The position numbers were made by a program, and so were the translations under genes. DNA of 64,000 bases from a virus. The notes under the pieces are model-generated. The model made no database searches. It worked only from the letters and a program-made list of their open reading frames with translations, and was not told where the DNA came from. Positions 45,667 to 53,383 of the stretch are shown here, in pieces; position 1 is the first letter of the stretch; every line of letters starts with the position of its first letter. The stretch spans positions 62,001-126,000 of IMG/VR virus record IMGVR_UViG_3300031884_000939; one strand, 5' to 3'.

Positions 45667-46057
45667 CTTCTTCTTCCTCTTCTTCAATATTCTCGTCACT
45701 AGTATCAATAACTACGCTACCAAATCTAATTACACCGCCTGCACTAAATGTACTAAAGTCTTGTAGAAATTCAATTACGCGACCACTACCCAAATTCTCA
45801 ATCTCTGACGGGGCGATATCTTTAACATTAATACAACCAATTAGGCCAGCATCTACTGGATACTTGTTACCTTGCTCGTCAACGTAAGTGCCATCACCAT
45901 ACTTGGTAGTAAATGTAGCAAAACGAGTACCATCTTTAAGATTAAACTCGCCGTCTAGTACATTGTTGTCACTACAAGTTAAACTACAAAACTCGTCCCA
46001 CCGATCGTTTAGGACATAACAAAGATCGCCAATATAGAATGTTCCAGCTTTCATCAT
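45653..46057 (-). CDS. Conserved GTFYIGDLCYVL protein
   Basis: A 134-residue protein with GTFYIGDLCYVLNDRWDEFC, TKYGDGTYVDEQGNKYPVDA and GLIGCINVKDI. This arrangement is found in phages and some bacteria, and may be a small beta-barrel binding domain. The end is very acidic (IEEEEEEDE). A tandem ATGATG gives two possible starts. Function not established. Confidence 0.7.
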   Translation of the reverse strand: MMKAGTFYIGDLCYVLNDRWDEFCSLTCSDNNVLDGEFNLKDGTRFATFTTKYGDGTYVDEQGNKYPVDAGLIGCINVKDIAPSEIENLGSGRVIEFLQDFSTFSAGGVIRFGSVVIDTSDENIEEEEEEDEIY

Positions 46058-46221
46058 TGCTTAATCTCCAAAATATCATCTATCGCAAAATTATCACCAT
46101 CATAAGGCTCGCCAATATTAGCCGTACCCGACATAACCATGTCGCGGGCTTGATCTTCTGACTCAGCTTCCACAGTAAACCGATAACAAACTGTTTCGCT
46201 ACAAAGAATTTCAAATTTCAT
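46054..46221 (-). CDS. Small DpnD/PcfM-like protein
   Basis: A 55-residue protein from ATG 46221: MKFEILCSETVCYRFTVEAE, SEDQARDMV, then FAIDDILEI. The strand-helix-strand layout with V-x-A-x-S-x-x-x-A resembles the DpnD/PcfM small-protein family seen on mobile elements. Coupled by overlaps. Assignment tentative. Confidence 0.55.
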   Translation of the reverse strand: MKFEILCSETVCYRFTVEAESEDQARDMVMSGTANIGEPYDGDNFAIDDILEIKQ

Positions 46222-46418
46222 ACTGTTACCATCTCCCAATTATAAATCCTGCGTTCCATTTCAGCGTTAATAACATCACGGATCAATGCTTCCACTGTAT
46301 CGACTGAATCACAACGATTAAATGTTTCAGCAAGGCCTTCTAATTCTTTAGTAGGCATTGCCTTAACCATTGCTTGATATTGTGCTTTAGTTGGGATTTT
46401 ATTGTAGGATGATTTCAT
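46218..46418 (-). CDS. Small helical protein
   Basis: A 66-residue protein from ATG 46418, which has AAGGAG upstream. Two or three helices (TKAQYQAMVKAMPTKELEGL, VDTVEALIRDVINAEMERRI). The end overlaps the next start by 4 bases. No family recognised. Confidence 0.55.
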   Translation of the reverse strand: MKSSYNKIPTKAQYQAMVKAMPTKELEGLAETFNRCDSVDTVEALIRDVINAEMERRIYNWEMVTV

Positions 46419-46428
46419 TAAGTTCTCC

Positions 46429-46710
46429 TTATTCAGACAAGTTAATAATACGAGCGTCATATTCCATGAAGCTCACTTGCATTGGGACGAACACTTCTTT
46501 AGTAACACGACCACCATAACCAAATGCTGTATATTCTTTATTGTCAAACACATCTTTAGTAACACGGATTTTGAAAGCCTTGTAACCTTGACTGTTGTCA
46601 ATAGCTAAAACTTTACCTTCTACGAAACAGTCACTACGACCAATCATTGGCTTAAAGTCATAAGCACGGATAGTTTGACCAACTTTAGCGATATTTTGGA
46701 ATTTCAACAT
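46429..46710 (-). CDS. Conserved T4-like protein, LKFQNIAKVGQTIRAYDF type
   Basis: A 93-residue beta-rich protein: MLKFQNIAKVGQTIRAYDFK, VEGKVLAIDNSQGYKAFKIR and VFVPMQVSFMEYD. The motif N-I-A-K-V-G-x-x-I-x-A-Y-D-F-K-P-M recurs in T4-like aquatic phages as a small OB- or SH3-like protein. Function unknown. First gene of a six-gene operon. Confidence 0.7.
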   Translation of the reverse strand: MLKFQNIAKVGQTIRAYDFKPMIGRSDCFVEGKVLAIDNSQGYKAFKIRVTKDVFDNKEYTAFGYGGRVTKEVFVPMQVSFMEYDARIINLSE

Positions 46711-46740
46711 TTAATGCTCCTTTTCATTTACTATACATGC

Positions 46741-46769
46741 AGTATAGCTGATTGGCAATTTCTCGTCAA
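46741..46769 (-). promoter_or_regulatory. Early sigma70 promoter with leader box
   Basis: -35 TTGACG, 17-base spacer, -10 TATACT, then TATAGTAAATG and AAGGAG before the ATG at 46710. Confidence 0.88.
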
Positions 46770-46823
46770 CCAAAATCTACTCGGAGCAGACCCATATAGA
46801 TAGGGCCTAGTTTCGTTGTTTTC

Positions 46824-47888
46824 TTACAACAAACCGTACTTTTTGAGGATTTCCAGGGATTTTATAGCTGAATTAGCCCAAGAGTACTTAGACCTTATGA
46901 TTTCACTGTTTTTAGCGGCTTGAACGCTAAGACTAGCATAATTGTCATATGCTTGTTTAATTGCTGTGGCTATGCTGTCTACACTACTGACTGCCCACTT
47001 ACCATAGTTACCATCGGGTGCTGGATAAAACTCTTGATATTCAGGACAAGCGATAGGTTCTAACTCATAAGGAACTAATACGCAAGATGATTTAATATCT
47101 TGTATAAACTCTGTTTGTCCCGAATGATATGTAGTAATTAATGGTAGCCCACAAGCCGCGGCTTCAATTAAAGGTAAGCCCCAACCTTCTGCCTTTGACG
47201 GAAATAAGAATACATCAGCTGACCTATACAAGTTAGATAAGTCTTCGATAGTTCTGTGTCCCCATATCAATTTAATATTGTTCGCACCTGTGCTTGCTAT
47301 CTTAGCATCTAGCTCTGCTTTCTTTGATTCAACATTACGGAAGAAGTCAGATTTGATTACTAACTCTACATTGGGATTATTACCAAATACACGAGCAAAA
47401 GCATCAATACTTTCTTCAACTGACTTACGCATTTCGTATTTGCCAATCAATAAGAATCTAAACTTATCGTGCGTAGGTTTGAAATAAGGATGAAAGGTAT
47501 TACCATCAACACCTTCAGGTACAACATCAATTTGAATAGGTTTTAATCCATTCTCTAAAGACATCTTGCGACCCCATTCAGTTGGCAGCCATAGTTGATG
47601 CTTTTTCATTATGTCTAACAACTTAGGTGGAATAACTGTAGATTCAAACACGCACCAATTAATATTATTGCCGTTGAAGTATTCATTTAGGTTAGCACAT
47701 ACAAAAGCAATATTGATATCGCCCTGTTTACTAGCCGATGCCGCAACTTTGATAGCTTCCTGATTTTGGAAGTCAACTAATTCAAGAACAGGCTTCATGC
47801 CTTTAATTTCAGCAATAGCTTTGGAGTAGTGATGGAAGTGTGTACCAATGCCGCTATCATTGGCTTGGCCTATAAGTCTAATCTTCAT
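46824..47888 (-). CDS. Glycosyltransferase, GT4 family (GT-B fold)
   Basis: A 354-residue enzyme. The C-terminal half has the GT4 donor-site pattern: IKLIWGHRTIEDLSNLYRSA, then DVFLFPSKAEGWGLPLIEAA and GLPLITTYHSGQ, with the E-x7-E-type acidic pair. The N-terminal half (RLIGQANDSGIGTHFHHYSK) is the acceptor domain, followed by VPEGVDGNTFHP. It transfers a sugar from a nucleotide donor to an unknown acceptor: phage DNA, virion protein or host surface. The nucleotidyltransferase-cupin at 25033 could supply a sugar nucleotide; that link is inference. Confidence 0.9.
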   Translation of the reverse strand: MKIRLIGQANDSGIGTHFHHYSKAIAEIKGMKPVLELVDFQNQEAIKVAASASKQGDINIAFVCANLNEYFNGNNINWCVFESTVIPPKLLDIMKKHQLWLPTEWGRKMSLENGLKPIQIDVVPEGVDGNTFHPYFKPTHDKFRFLLIGKYEMRKSVEESIDAFARVFGNNPNVELVIKSDFFRNVESKKAELDAKIASTGANNIKLIWGHRTIEDLSNLYRSADVFLFPSKAEGWGLPLIEAAACGLPLITTYHSGQTEFIQDIKSSCVLVPYELEPIACPEYQEFYPAPDGNYGKWAVSSVDSIATAIKQAYDNYASLSVQAAKNSEIIRSKYSWANSAIKSLEILKKYGLL

Positions 47889-47901
47889 TAAACTTAATTA
47901 G

Positions 47902-49029
47902 TTAAGATAATTGTTCCCAGGATAAAAACTGTGCGTTCTTCAGGGATTGGACACGGGCTGTTGGATTAGTTTCAAAGATACCATTAGCATAACGAACATG
48001 GATTTCTACTTGTGCGTTTTCTTCTGAGTCTTTCATACCAATCAATGCTATGAACTTCATTGTTGCGCCTTCCGGAGCGGCAAACACAACATCTTTAAGT
48101 GTTAAGTCAGCTACGTCATCGATGGATGGAACATAGTACACATGACTTGGGTTAACATAAAAGAAAGGACGCTTAACAAACTTAACTAGCTTGGCCGCTG
48201 TACCACCTTGTGATAAGTGTGCTTTCATAATGGCTGTAAACTTCTCGGCAATAGCTTCAACTAATGGCGCCATTAAACCTTTTTGGGTAGCATAATTAGC
48301 TACAAACCAATCACCAAATGCTCGTTGCCAATAAGCATTCTTTTCCATGTCAGCCATAATCTCTTGGCTAGTTCCTACTTTTTGATTCTTGCCGTTACAA
48401 GTAAACTTCTTAGTCTTAGGATCAAATACAACATAATATTTGGCTGTATCTTTGCCGCCAACAGGAACACCTGGATTCTTTTGTGCTAACTGTAACACTT
48501 GGGTGAACACACCTTTTTTCCAAGAAAGATATTCTGGACGAGCATAGCGTAAGAAAGCATCGCCGCCTACTTCTAAACCTAAGTCCTTAGGACTAGGATT
48601 GTTTAATGTAATACCAGACTTTTCTTTAATTGATACCCCGGATATAGTGCTACCAACGAACTCAATATCAGCACTTGTTTCTGGATTAATATTTGCTCCG
48701 CCTGCCCAATCAAACTGATCAACTACTTCACCCACTTCAACTAACTTATTAACTACGATAGGCTTAACAGTAGCTTGGGCATAATCATACCAACGCTTTA
48801 ACAGTTCAGGATTATATGCCGGTGCTAACAACTTTTTAATGTCATTATATGTATTTTGTGGATTGGCTAGCATACTAGGAGGAATACTGCGCTCAGGTTT
48901 GCTAGGATCAAACTTATCAACATTAGCACTACAAAAGCTCAATAACATTCCTATTTCGGAGTTATAACGAACAGCATCGGACTTGCCGCCTTCGTTTAAT
49001 TGTTCGTCTTGGAATTCAAATAATCTCAT
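47902..49029 (-). CDS. Late phage protein, possible PD-(D/E)XK nuclease fold
   Basis: A 375-residue protein starting MRLFEFQDEQLNEGGKSDAV. The segment NINPETSADIEFVGSTISGV, then SIKEKSG, has a candidate D-x-E ... (E)-x-K nuclease core in the right order, preceded by helices. Conserved-looking stretches include YYVVFDPKTKKFTCNGK and FFYVNPSHVYYVPS. A late promoter box lies 8 bases before the ATG. A nuclease role is a hypothesis; a virion function is equally possible. Confidence 0.5.
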   Translation of the reverse strand: MRLFEFQDEQLNEGGKSDAVRYNSEIGMLLSFCSANVDKFDPSKPERSIPPSMLANPQNTYNDIKKLLAPAYNPELLKRWYDYAQATVKPIVVNKLVEVGEVVDQFDWAGGANINPETSADIEFVGSTISGVSIKEKSGITLNNPSPKDLGLEVGGDAFLRYARPEYLSWKKGVFTQVLQLAQKNPGVPVGGKDTAKYYVVFDPKTKKFTCNGKNQKVGTSQEIMADMEKNAYWQRAFGDWFVANYATQKGLMAPLVEAIAEKFTAIMKAHLSQGGTAAKLVKFVKRPFFYVNPSHVYYVPSIDDVADLTLKDVVFAAPEGATMKFIALIGMKDSEENAQVEIHVRYANGIFETNPTARVQSLKNAQFLSWEQLS

Positions 49030-49036
49030 GGTTATA

Positions 49037-49043
49037 TATTTAG
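49037..49043 (-). promoter_or_regulatory. Late promoter box CTAAATA overlapping a stop codon
   Basis: The TAA inside CTAAATATA is the stop of the methyltransferase gene. The box ends 7 bases before the ATG at 49029. Confidence 0.6.
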
Positions 49044-49984
49044 CAATTCCAAATGTAAATCTTATCCTGTTTCTTTTTACCTTTTGCTTGCCCTAACTGC
49101 TGTAATAAATCCTCTTCCCCATGGCATGGAGTTAACCCATATTTGATAGCATCATCATACATTTTAGGGCTAATATTAAAGCATACAGTTCCGCCCTGCT
49201 TAATATTATCCACACATTTTTGCCACAAGGGAATAAAGAATCCTTCATAAAAGGCTTTATCGTTTTCCCAGGGCTTCATGTTCTTGTATAATTCCATATT
49301 AATATATGGCGGGCTAGTTAATACAAAATCATAATTAATTTTGGAGAAATCTACATCCAAGCAACTGTCCCAAATCATTTCTAATTTAGAGGGATTTTCC
49401 ATAGAAAATAAGCCATTACCAAAGCTGACTTTATTATCTAAAAAGTCTATCATGCCGTCGTATGCTGGCTTCATATCTATATTAGTATCAATGCCCACAT
49501 AGTCTATGCCTAAACTCCATGCGCCCAACATACGGCCGCCCCAACCTGCTGTGGGATCTAATACTGCTGTAGCATTATATTTCTTATACAAGTATTTGGC
49601 TGTTACGGATTTAAACATAACAATCGAACCAGTATTAATTCTATAACATTCAAATATATTATTAGCAGGGACCTTGCCGCCTCTATTTCTTTTGCGAGTT
49701 TGTTCAATTAAGAAAGCCTTTTTAACAGGATCGGCCCACATCTCATATAATGTTTCCCTGGGCTTGCCTGAACGCTCTCTAGTACAATATAATAAATTAG
49801 GAAATTGAAAGTGATAAAGGAAACGATTGCCAGCAAAGTTATTTTCGTTATTAATGCCGTCGTATTTGTTTAAATTAGCCAAATCTTTATTCAGCTCTAT
49901 ATCAGATATTTGTTTATGATTAACGATATCTTCTATAGTTACTAACTCTAAATGGTCATTAACAGTTCTTACTTTTTTATTCAT
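49040..49984 (-). CDS. DNA methyltransferase, TSPPY (N4-cytosine/N6-adenine) type
   Basis: A 314-residue enzyme. It contains the SAM-binding motif AVLDPTAGWGGRMLGAWSLG, the acidic YVGIDTN, and the catalytic VLTSPPYINMELYKNM, then GGTVCFNISPKMY. TSPPY is typical of beta-class amino-methyltransferases, which modify exocyclic amines. It probably protects phage DNA or marks regulatory sites. No restriction partner is present. Its stop overlaps the late promoter box of the next gene. Confidence 0.92.
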   Translation of the reverse strand: MNKKVRTVNDHLELVTIEDIVNHKQISDIELNKDLANLNKYDGINNENNFAGNRFLYHFQFPNLLYCTRERSGKPRETLYEMWADPVKKAFLIEQTRKRNRGGKVPANNIFECYRINTGSIVMFKSVTAKYLYKKYNATAVLDPTAGWGGRMLGAWSLGIDYVGIDTNIDMKPAYDGMIDFLDNKVSFGNGLFSMENPSKLEMIWDSCLDVDFSKINYDFVLTSPPYINMELYKNMKPWENDKAFYEGFFIPLWQKCVDNIKQGGTVCFNISPKMYDDAIKYGLTPCHGEEDLLQQLGQAKGKKKQDKIYIWNC

Positions 49985-50262
49985 TGCTTTTCAAACAACC
50001 ATAAATCTTCAAAATTGCCACCTTTCATCTTGGCCGCTTGGCGTCCTGTGGAAATGGCACTCCATTGTACTTTATAACGGCCTGTATTAGTTAAATGGCG
50101 ACTAACAACCTCCATCATATCTTCACTAATTGTAACATCTTCTTTGGTTTTAGTTGACCCGTCTACACTAATTGAATCAAAATTCAATCTAAGTTTAATT
50201 TCTTCATGGAGAGCTTGATTGCTCTCCATTAATCTGCCTTCATAGTATTCGTTGCTACCCAT
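49981..50262 (-). CDS. Hypothetical protein coupled to the methyltransferase
   Basis: A 93-residue protein: helical start (YEGRLMESNQALHEEIKLRL), a middle strand region and the end KMKGGNFEDLWLFEKQ. Overlaps the methyltransferase by 4 bases. It could help or regulate that enzyme. No recognised domain. Confidence 0.55.
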   Translation of the reverse strand: MGSNEYYEGRLMESNQALHEEIKLRLNFDSISVDGSTKTKEDVTISEDMMEVVSRHLTNTGRYKVQWSAISTGRQAAKMKGGNFEDLWLFEKQ

Positions 50263-50288
50263 ATGCTAATCCAATTAAGTAAAAGCAT

Positions 50289-50317
50289 AGTATAGCACTC
50301 AATTTAACTATTGTCAA
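50289..50317 (-). promoter_or_regulatory. Sigma70-type promoter of the methyltransferase operon
   Basis: -35 TTGACA, 17-base spacer, -10 TATACT, 26 bases to the start. The -35 overlaps the end of the 50314 gene. Confidence 0.85.
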
Positions 50318-50529
50318 ACATCTTCGCCTTTTAATATTCGCCATGCTTTGGGCTCTAATCGTACATACTGCCAAAACCATCGCTTAACTCGTTTGGAGTA
50401 GCGTAATCTAAAATATCGCTTTTCGGTTCTAAACATAAACCCAAAGCTATCCTTGTCGGATAATGGATAAAAGGTTAGTCCGTTGTTTAAGTATTCGCCT
50501 TCTTGGTGTCGAATATGTAAGTATCTCAT
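50314..50529 (-). CDS. Small basic aromatic protein
   Basis: A 71-residue protein from ATG 50529 (ATGA overlap with the KWG-family member upstream). Beta-rich and Arg/Tyr/Phe-rich: MFRTEKRYFRLRYSKRVKRW, FWQYVRLEP. No family recognised. It ends the KWG array. Confidence 0.55.
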   Translation of the reverse strand: MRYLHIRHQEGEYLNNGLTFYPLSDKDSFGFMFRTEKRYFRLRYSKRVKRWFWQYVRLEPKAWRILKGEDV

Positions 50530-50759
50530 GCCCACCTTAACATAAACATTAGATAGGCTTGTTCACTGTCAAACATAATTTCATCGTATCCACTACCAGA
50601 TCTGACAGATAACCCGTGTGTTTCTTTAAGCCATTGATCTCTTTCAATGCTGTTATTAAATAACCAATCCCCGCGAGTAGCTGTCACACAATTTCGCATT
50701 GGGGCAATAATGTTAGATAGTCGTACAGAATACATTGTTTTTACCAACTCTTGGCGCAT
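50526..50759 (-). CDS. KWG-family small protein, RWA variant
   Basis: A 77-residue paralogue. The end is YDEIMFDSEQAYLMFMLRWA. The middle holds RDQWLKETHGLSVRSGSGYD. The stop overlaps the next gene's ATG by 4 bases. Function unknown. Confidence 0.7.
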   Translation of the reverse strand: MRQELVKTMYSVRLSNIIAPMRNCVTATRGDWLFNNSIERDQWLKETHGLSVRSGSGYDEIMFDSEQAYLMFMLRWA

Positions 50760-50995
50760 AAGGCATAATGTACATATACCTTTTCTTCCATAAGAATAAT
50801 GTTGTTGCTAAAAACTGTCCCCCATCCATTCATGTTAGGATAATTTTCCTCTAGCCACTTTAATACATCGCAGTCGCCGTTAATGCGCCACAGTACTTGG
50901 TCTTCCCACTCTTTGGTTTCATTGTTCCATACTTTCTTTTTAGTAGCTCTGCGGCGCCATTGTTCTTCTTCTACATAATCAACCATAATATTCAC
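50741..50995 (-). CDS. Small protein in the KWG array, divergent end
   Basis: An 84-residue protein starting from GTG at 50995 (or ATG 9 bases later). Reads VDYVEEEQWRRRATKKKVWN, then DVLKWLEENYPNMNGWGTVF and ends KVYVHYALCAKSW. The last residues could be a degenerate version of the family motif. Function unknown. Confidence 0.55.
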   Translation of the reverse strand: MNIMVDYVEEEQWRRRATKKKVWNNETKEWEDQVLWRINGDCDVLKWLEENYPNMNGWGTVFSNNIILMEEKVYVHYALCAKSW

Positions 50996-50996
50996 A

Positions 50997-51236
50997 CTAA
51001 CTCCATTTTAATACAAACATTGTATAATTAGATTCAATCCTAAATGTAATATAAAAATAACTTTTATGATAATTTCTATTTAAACGGCCCCCGAATTCTA
51101 ATAATTTACTATTAACTAGTTTACCCCAGTCGTCCCTATTTAATAATATACTGTCCTTATAATCAGGAAATACATAATTCATAAAATTATCCCACCACAC
51201 GGGTTTTTCATTACGGCCTAATTCAATACAAATCAT
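50997..51236 (-). CDS. KWG-family small protein, KWS variant
   Basis: A 79-residue paralogue ending FYITFRIESNYTMFVLKWS. The first half (NEKPVWWDNFMNYVFPDYKD) is helical and aromatic. Between it and the end lies NRNYHKS, a turn seen in several members. Confidence 0.7.
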   Translation of the reverse strand: MICIELGRNEKPVWWDNFMNYVFPDYKDSILLNRDDWGKLVNSKLLEFGGRLNRNYHKSYFYITFRIESNYTMFVLKWS

Positions 51237-51248
51237 AATTAATATCCT

Positions 51249-51419
51249 TTATTTGGCGGCAGGCCTGCGTGGTTTACTATGATCCCTCCTTAATTCAATA
51301 AACAATCTATTGCGCCTATAATGAATTAAATCCATTATACTAGCAATTAAAAATGCCATAAAGATTAATCCCGTTAATATTGCAAGAATTAATATTAAAA
51401 TAATTAAAATTAACTCCAT
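51249..51419 (-). CDS. 56-residue membrane protein nested in the KWG array
   Basis: Starts MELILIILILILAILTGLIF, a strong membrane helix, then a basic tail (RRNRLFIELRRDHSKPRRPA). Its ATG lies inside the codons for Lys-Trp of the upstream family member (AAATGG), a 10-base overlap. Inner-membrane protein with cytoplasmic basic tail predicted. The overlap forces strong translational coupling. Confidence 0.7.
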   Translation of the reverse strand: MELILIILILILAILTGLIFMAFLIASIMDLIHYRRNRLFIELRRDHSKPRRPAAK

Positions 51420-51616
51420 TTTAATAAAAACATCATAGCGTCATGCTCTGTATTAAATTTAACCATAAAATCCCCGTCAATACCATTTTCAACGTCAATT
51501 ATATTAAATTGACTACAAAAATAATCGTGTTGAATTGGCATGGGTCGCCCAGTATCTGTTAATGAGCAAGCCGCACGATGAAATGCCCTAAAAGGAATTT
51601 GAATTTCTATCCCCAT
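51410..51616 (-). CDS. KWG-family small protein, KWS variant
   Basis: A 68-residue paralogue from the ATG at 51616, which is nested in the AAATGG codons of the preceding member. The end is GDFMVKFNTEHDAMMFLLKW and S. The front (MGIEIQIPFRAFHRAACSLT) is beta-rich. Confidence 0.75.
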   Translation of the reverse strand: MGIEIQIPFRAFHRAACSLTDTGRPMPIQHDYFCSQFNIIDVENGIDGDFMVKFNTEHDAMMFLLKWS

Positions 51617-51873
51617 TTTAATAAAAACCAAGAATAATCTTTTTCTTTACGAAAATATAATTGAACTCCCACAGCCGTATGGGCAAAATTACCTGTACTT
51701 TCATAATGTGGGCGCCAACACCAACGAGGGTTATTTTTACGAGTAAATCCCTGGGAGCCTAAATTCTTCTGTAGCCAAGCAAAAATATCATCAACATAAT
51801 TATCCTCGTCTTCAATTATATTAATAGCATAAGGCCAACGACGCTCTACTATTCTACGCTCGTGACTATTCAC
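51607..51873 (-). CDS. KWG-family small protein
   Basis: An 88-residue paralogue starting at GTG 51873. The front helix (DNYVDDIFAWLQKNLGSQGF) is followed by the turn, the strand VQLYFR and the end KEKDYSWFLLKWG. Its last codons host the next gene's start. Confidence 0.75.
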   Translation of the reverse strand: MNSHERRIVERRWPYAINIIEDEDNYVDDIFAWLQKNLGSQGFTRKNNPRWCWRPHYESTGNFAHTAVGVQLYFRKEKDYSWFLLKWG

Positions 51874-51874
51874 A

Positions 51875-52099
51875 TTAACCCCATTTTAACATAAACCAAG
51901 TATAATCTTCGTCATGGTCAAAGATATATGTTATATTGCCGGGACCGTGTGAACCGTCAGGATCAACACGGCATTTAAATGCTTCACGCCACCGTTGACC
52001 ATATTGGCGGGGAGTTTCCAATCGTGCTACAGGTAATGTTCTTTTGGCATTCCAATAAGCTCGATTAAAAGCATCATCTTTAATATTAACGCGAATCAT
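51875..52099 (-). CDS. KWG-family small protein
   Basis: A 74-residue paralogue ending ITYIFDHDEDYTWFMLKWG. The front contains AYWNAKRTLPVARLETPRQY and RWREAFKCRV. Close in the last 18 residues to the 51607 member (D-Y-x-W-F-x-L-K-W-G), suggesting local duplication. Confidence 0.75.
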   Translation of the reverse strand: MIRVNIKDDAFNRAYWNAKRTLPVARLETPRQYGQRWREAFKCRVDPDGSHGPGNITYIFDHDEDYTWFMLKWG

Positions 52100-52329
52100 A
52101 TATAAATTAATCCAAATAATGTGGCCATTCCAGGGTCTTTAAAACACATAGCAATATAAGCTATATTATTCTTTTTATATGTATAATGCTCATATTCAAT
52201 ATCTTCATGATAATTACGGCCAGCTAACCAAGCAGACATATACCAATATTGATGCTTGTGCATTTCAATATGTACTTGATGGGGATAATGTATAGCTATA
52301 TCTTTAACAATTAAATCGAAATTATTCAT
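52096..52329 (-). CDS. Small protein in the KWG array, motif degenerate
   Basis: A 77-residue protein. It has the strand and aromatic front (IHYPHQVHIEMHKHQYWYMS) and ends NIAYIAMCFKDPGMATLFGL plus IYI, the family position with the Lys-Trp-Gly replaced. Overlaps both neighbours. Confidence 0.6.
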   Translation of the reverse strand: MNNFDLIVKDIAIHYPHQVHIEMHKHQYWYMSAWLAGRNYHEDIEYEHYTYKKNNIAYIAMCFKDPGMATLFGLIYI

Positions 52330-52690
52330 TTAAATCCTTTTCGAATCTAGCACGAACTAATGGCTCATTGGGTTGATCCCGCCTACTGCGTACATATATC
52401 TGCCCCTCGGGATAATCCATGGTTAACTGCCAATTCAAATACTTTTTATTATACAAATCACGCTCTTTATATAACATAGCTGTGTATAAATCAGGTAATG
52501 TACTGAATTTAGGAGTAACAGCGTTAGGATTAATTAACGCATTAATTAAAATATCCTGTTGTATTCCTTTATAAGTTAATGGCTCGGAATCTACACGATC
52601 CCATAAACTATTGGGAATAGATTCACGAACAATATTAACTAAATCCTTTTCCCGCATAATAACAGTACGAACAATAGTTTTTATCCCCAT
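52322..52690 (-). CDS. Hypothetical protein inserted in the KWG array
   Basis: A 122-residue protein without the family motif: EKDLVNIVRESIPNSLWDRV, LLYTAM-like helix (LPDLYTAMLYKERDLYNKKY) and an Arg-rich end. Its ATG sits inside the AAATGG codons of the upstream member. Function unknown. Confidence 0.6.
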   Translation of the reverse strand: MGIKTIVRTVIMREKDLVNIVRESIPNSLWDRVDSEPLTYKGIQQDILINALINPNAVTPKFSTLPDLYTAMLYKERDLYNKKYLNWQLTMDYPEGQIYVRSRRDQPNEPLVRARFEKDLNE

Positions 52691-52902
52691 TTTAACTCCG
52701 CATATGATAGTAATGATTCATTAATAAAAGTAAAATCTACACTAGCTGGGATAATATCGTCGTTGGTAAAATAATCCCCACGGCTACCATTATAACGCCA
52801 AGTAAAATCCACGCCAGCCTTAAGCCCCATAGACTTTAATTCTTCCACATAAGACATAGCTTCCATGGCATTCTTAACTGGTATAGACACATAATTAGGC
52901 AT
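52681..52902 (-). CDS. KWG-family small protein, first of the array
   Basis: A 73-residue paralogue ending SVDFTFINESLLSYAELKWG. The front is VSIPVKNAMEAMSYVEELKS. The upstream 60 bases carry a GCGC-type hairpin that is repeated, inverted, at 58158. No clear sigma70 promoter is visible, so the array may be read from further upstream. Confidence 0.7.
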   Translation of the reverse strand: MPNYVSIPVKNAMEAMSYVEELKSMGLKAGVDFTWRYNGSRGDYFTNDDIIPASVDFTFINESLLSYAELKWG

Positions 52903-52914
52903 GGTTTTGCTATA

Positions 52915-52940
52915 GAACTAGAGAACAAGCGCGAAGCGCA
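52915..52940 (+). repeat. Inverted-repeat copy 1 (GAACTAGAGAACA ... GCGAAGCGCA)
   Basis: GAACTAGAGAACA followed by AGCGCGAAGCGCA. It recurs on the opposite strand at 58158-58185 with one CA insertion. Each copy includes the hairpin GCGC-GAA-GCGC. The pair encloses about 5.2 kb. Confidence 0.8.
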
Positions 52941-52955
52941 CGTGCACGATAGATA

Positions 52956-53228
52956 TTATTCAATAACAATCTCCCCACCGTATTTTAGTATATAAAAGGA
53001 TGCTAACTCCTCGGAATCAAACTCTACATAATGTAATTGATGTTGCTTAGGCCCACCAAACTTAATACGCCACCCCTCGCCCACAGCTAATACAGGATAA
53101 TCAGAGCCAGATATAATCGGCCCAACTAATTCAATTAATTCCTGCATAACCCTCTTAAGTTCACGCCTATACACACCATCGTCATATATCCCACTTAATC
53201 TATTAGTAATGGAAACGATGGTAGTCAT
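52956..53228 (-). CDS. KWG-family small protein, KYG variant
   Basis: A 90-residue paralogue. The end is HQLHYVEFDSEELASFYILK, Y-G-G and five more residues. The front helix is YRRELKRVMQELIELVGPII. It lies just inside the inverted repeat, separate from the main array. Confidence 0.7.
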   Translation of the reverse strand: MTTIVSITNRLSGIYDDGVYRRELKRVMQELIELVGPIISGSDYPVLAVGEGWRIKFGGPKQHQLHYVEFDSEELASFYILKYGGEIVIE

Positions 53229-53239
53229 TATATGCTAAG

Positions 53240-53383
53240 TTAATTATCTTCACGAGAGTACACAAACAAGCAGACTAATCCCACTCCTGCCCAGCCCCAA
53301 TGATTAATTACTAACACAGATCCTGTAATAAACAATAACAAATTAATCCACTGTGGACTATAACTTATTTCATAACGACTCAT
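53240..53383 (-). CDS. 47-residue membrane protein
   Basis: MSRYEISYSPQWINLLLFIT, then a second hydrophobic stretch HWGWAGVGLVCLFVY. Its ATG overlaps the upstream stop by 4 bases. Two short membrane helices likely. Function unknown. Confidence 0.6.
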   Translation of the reverse strand: MSRYEISYSPQWINLLLFITGSVLVINHWGWAGVGLVCLFVYSREDN

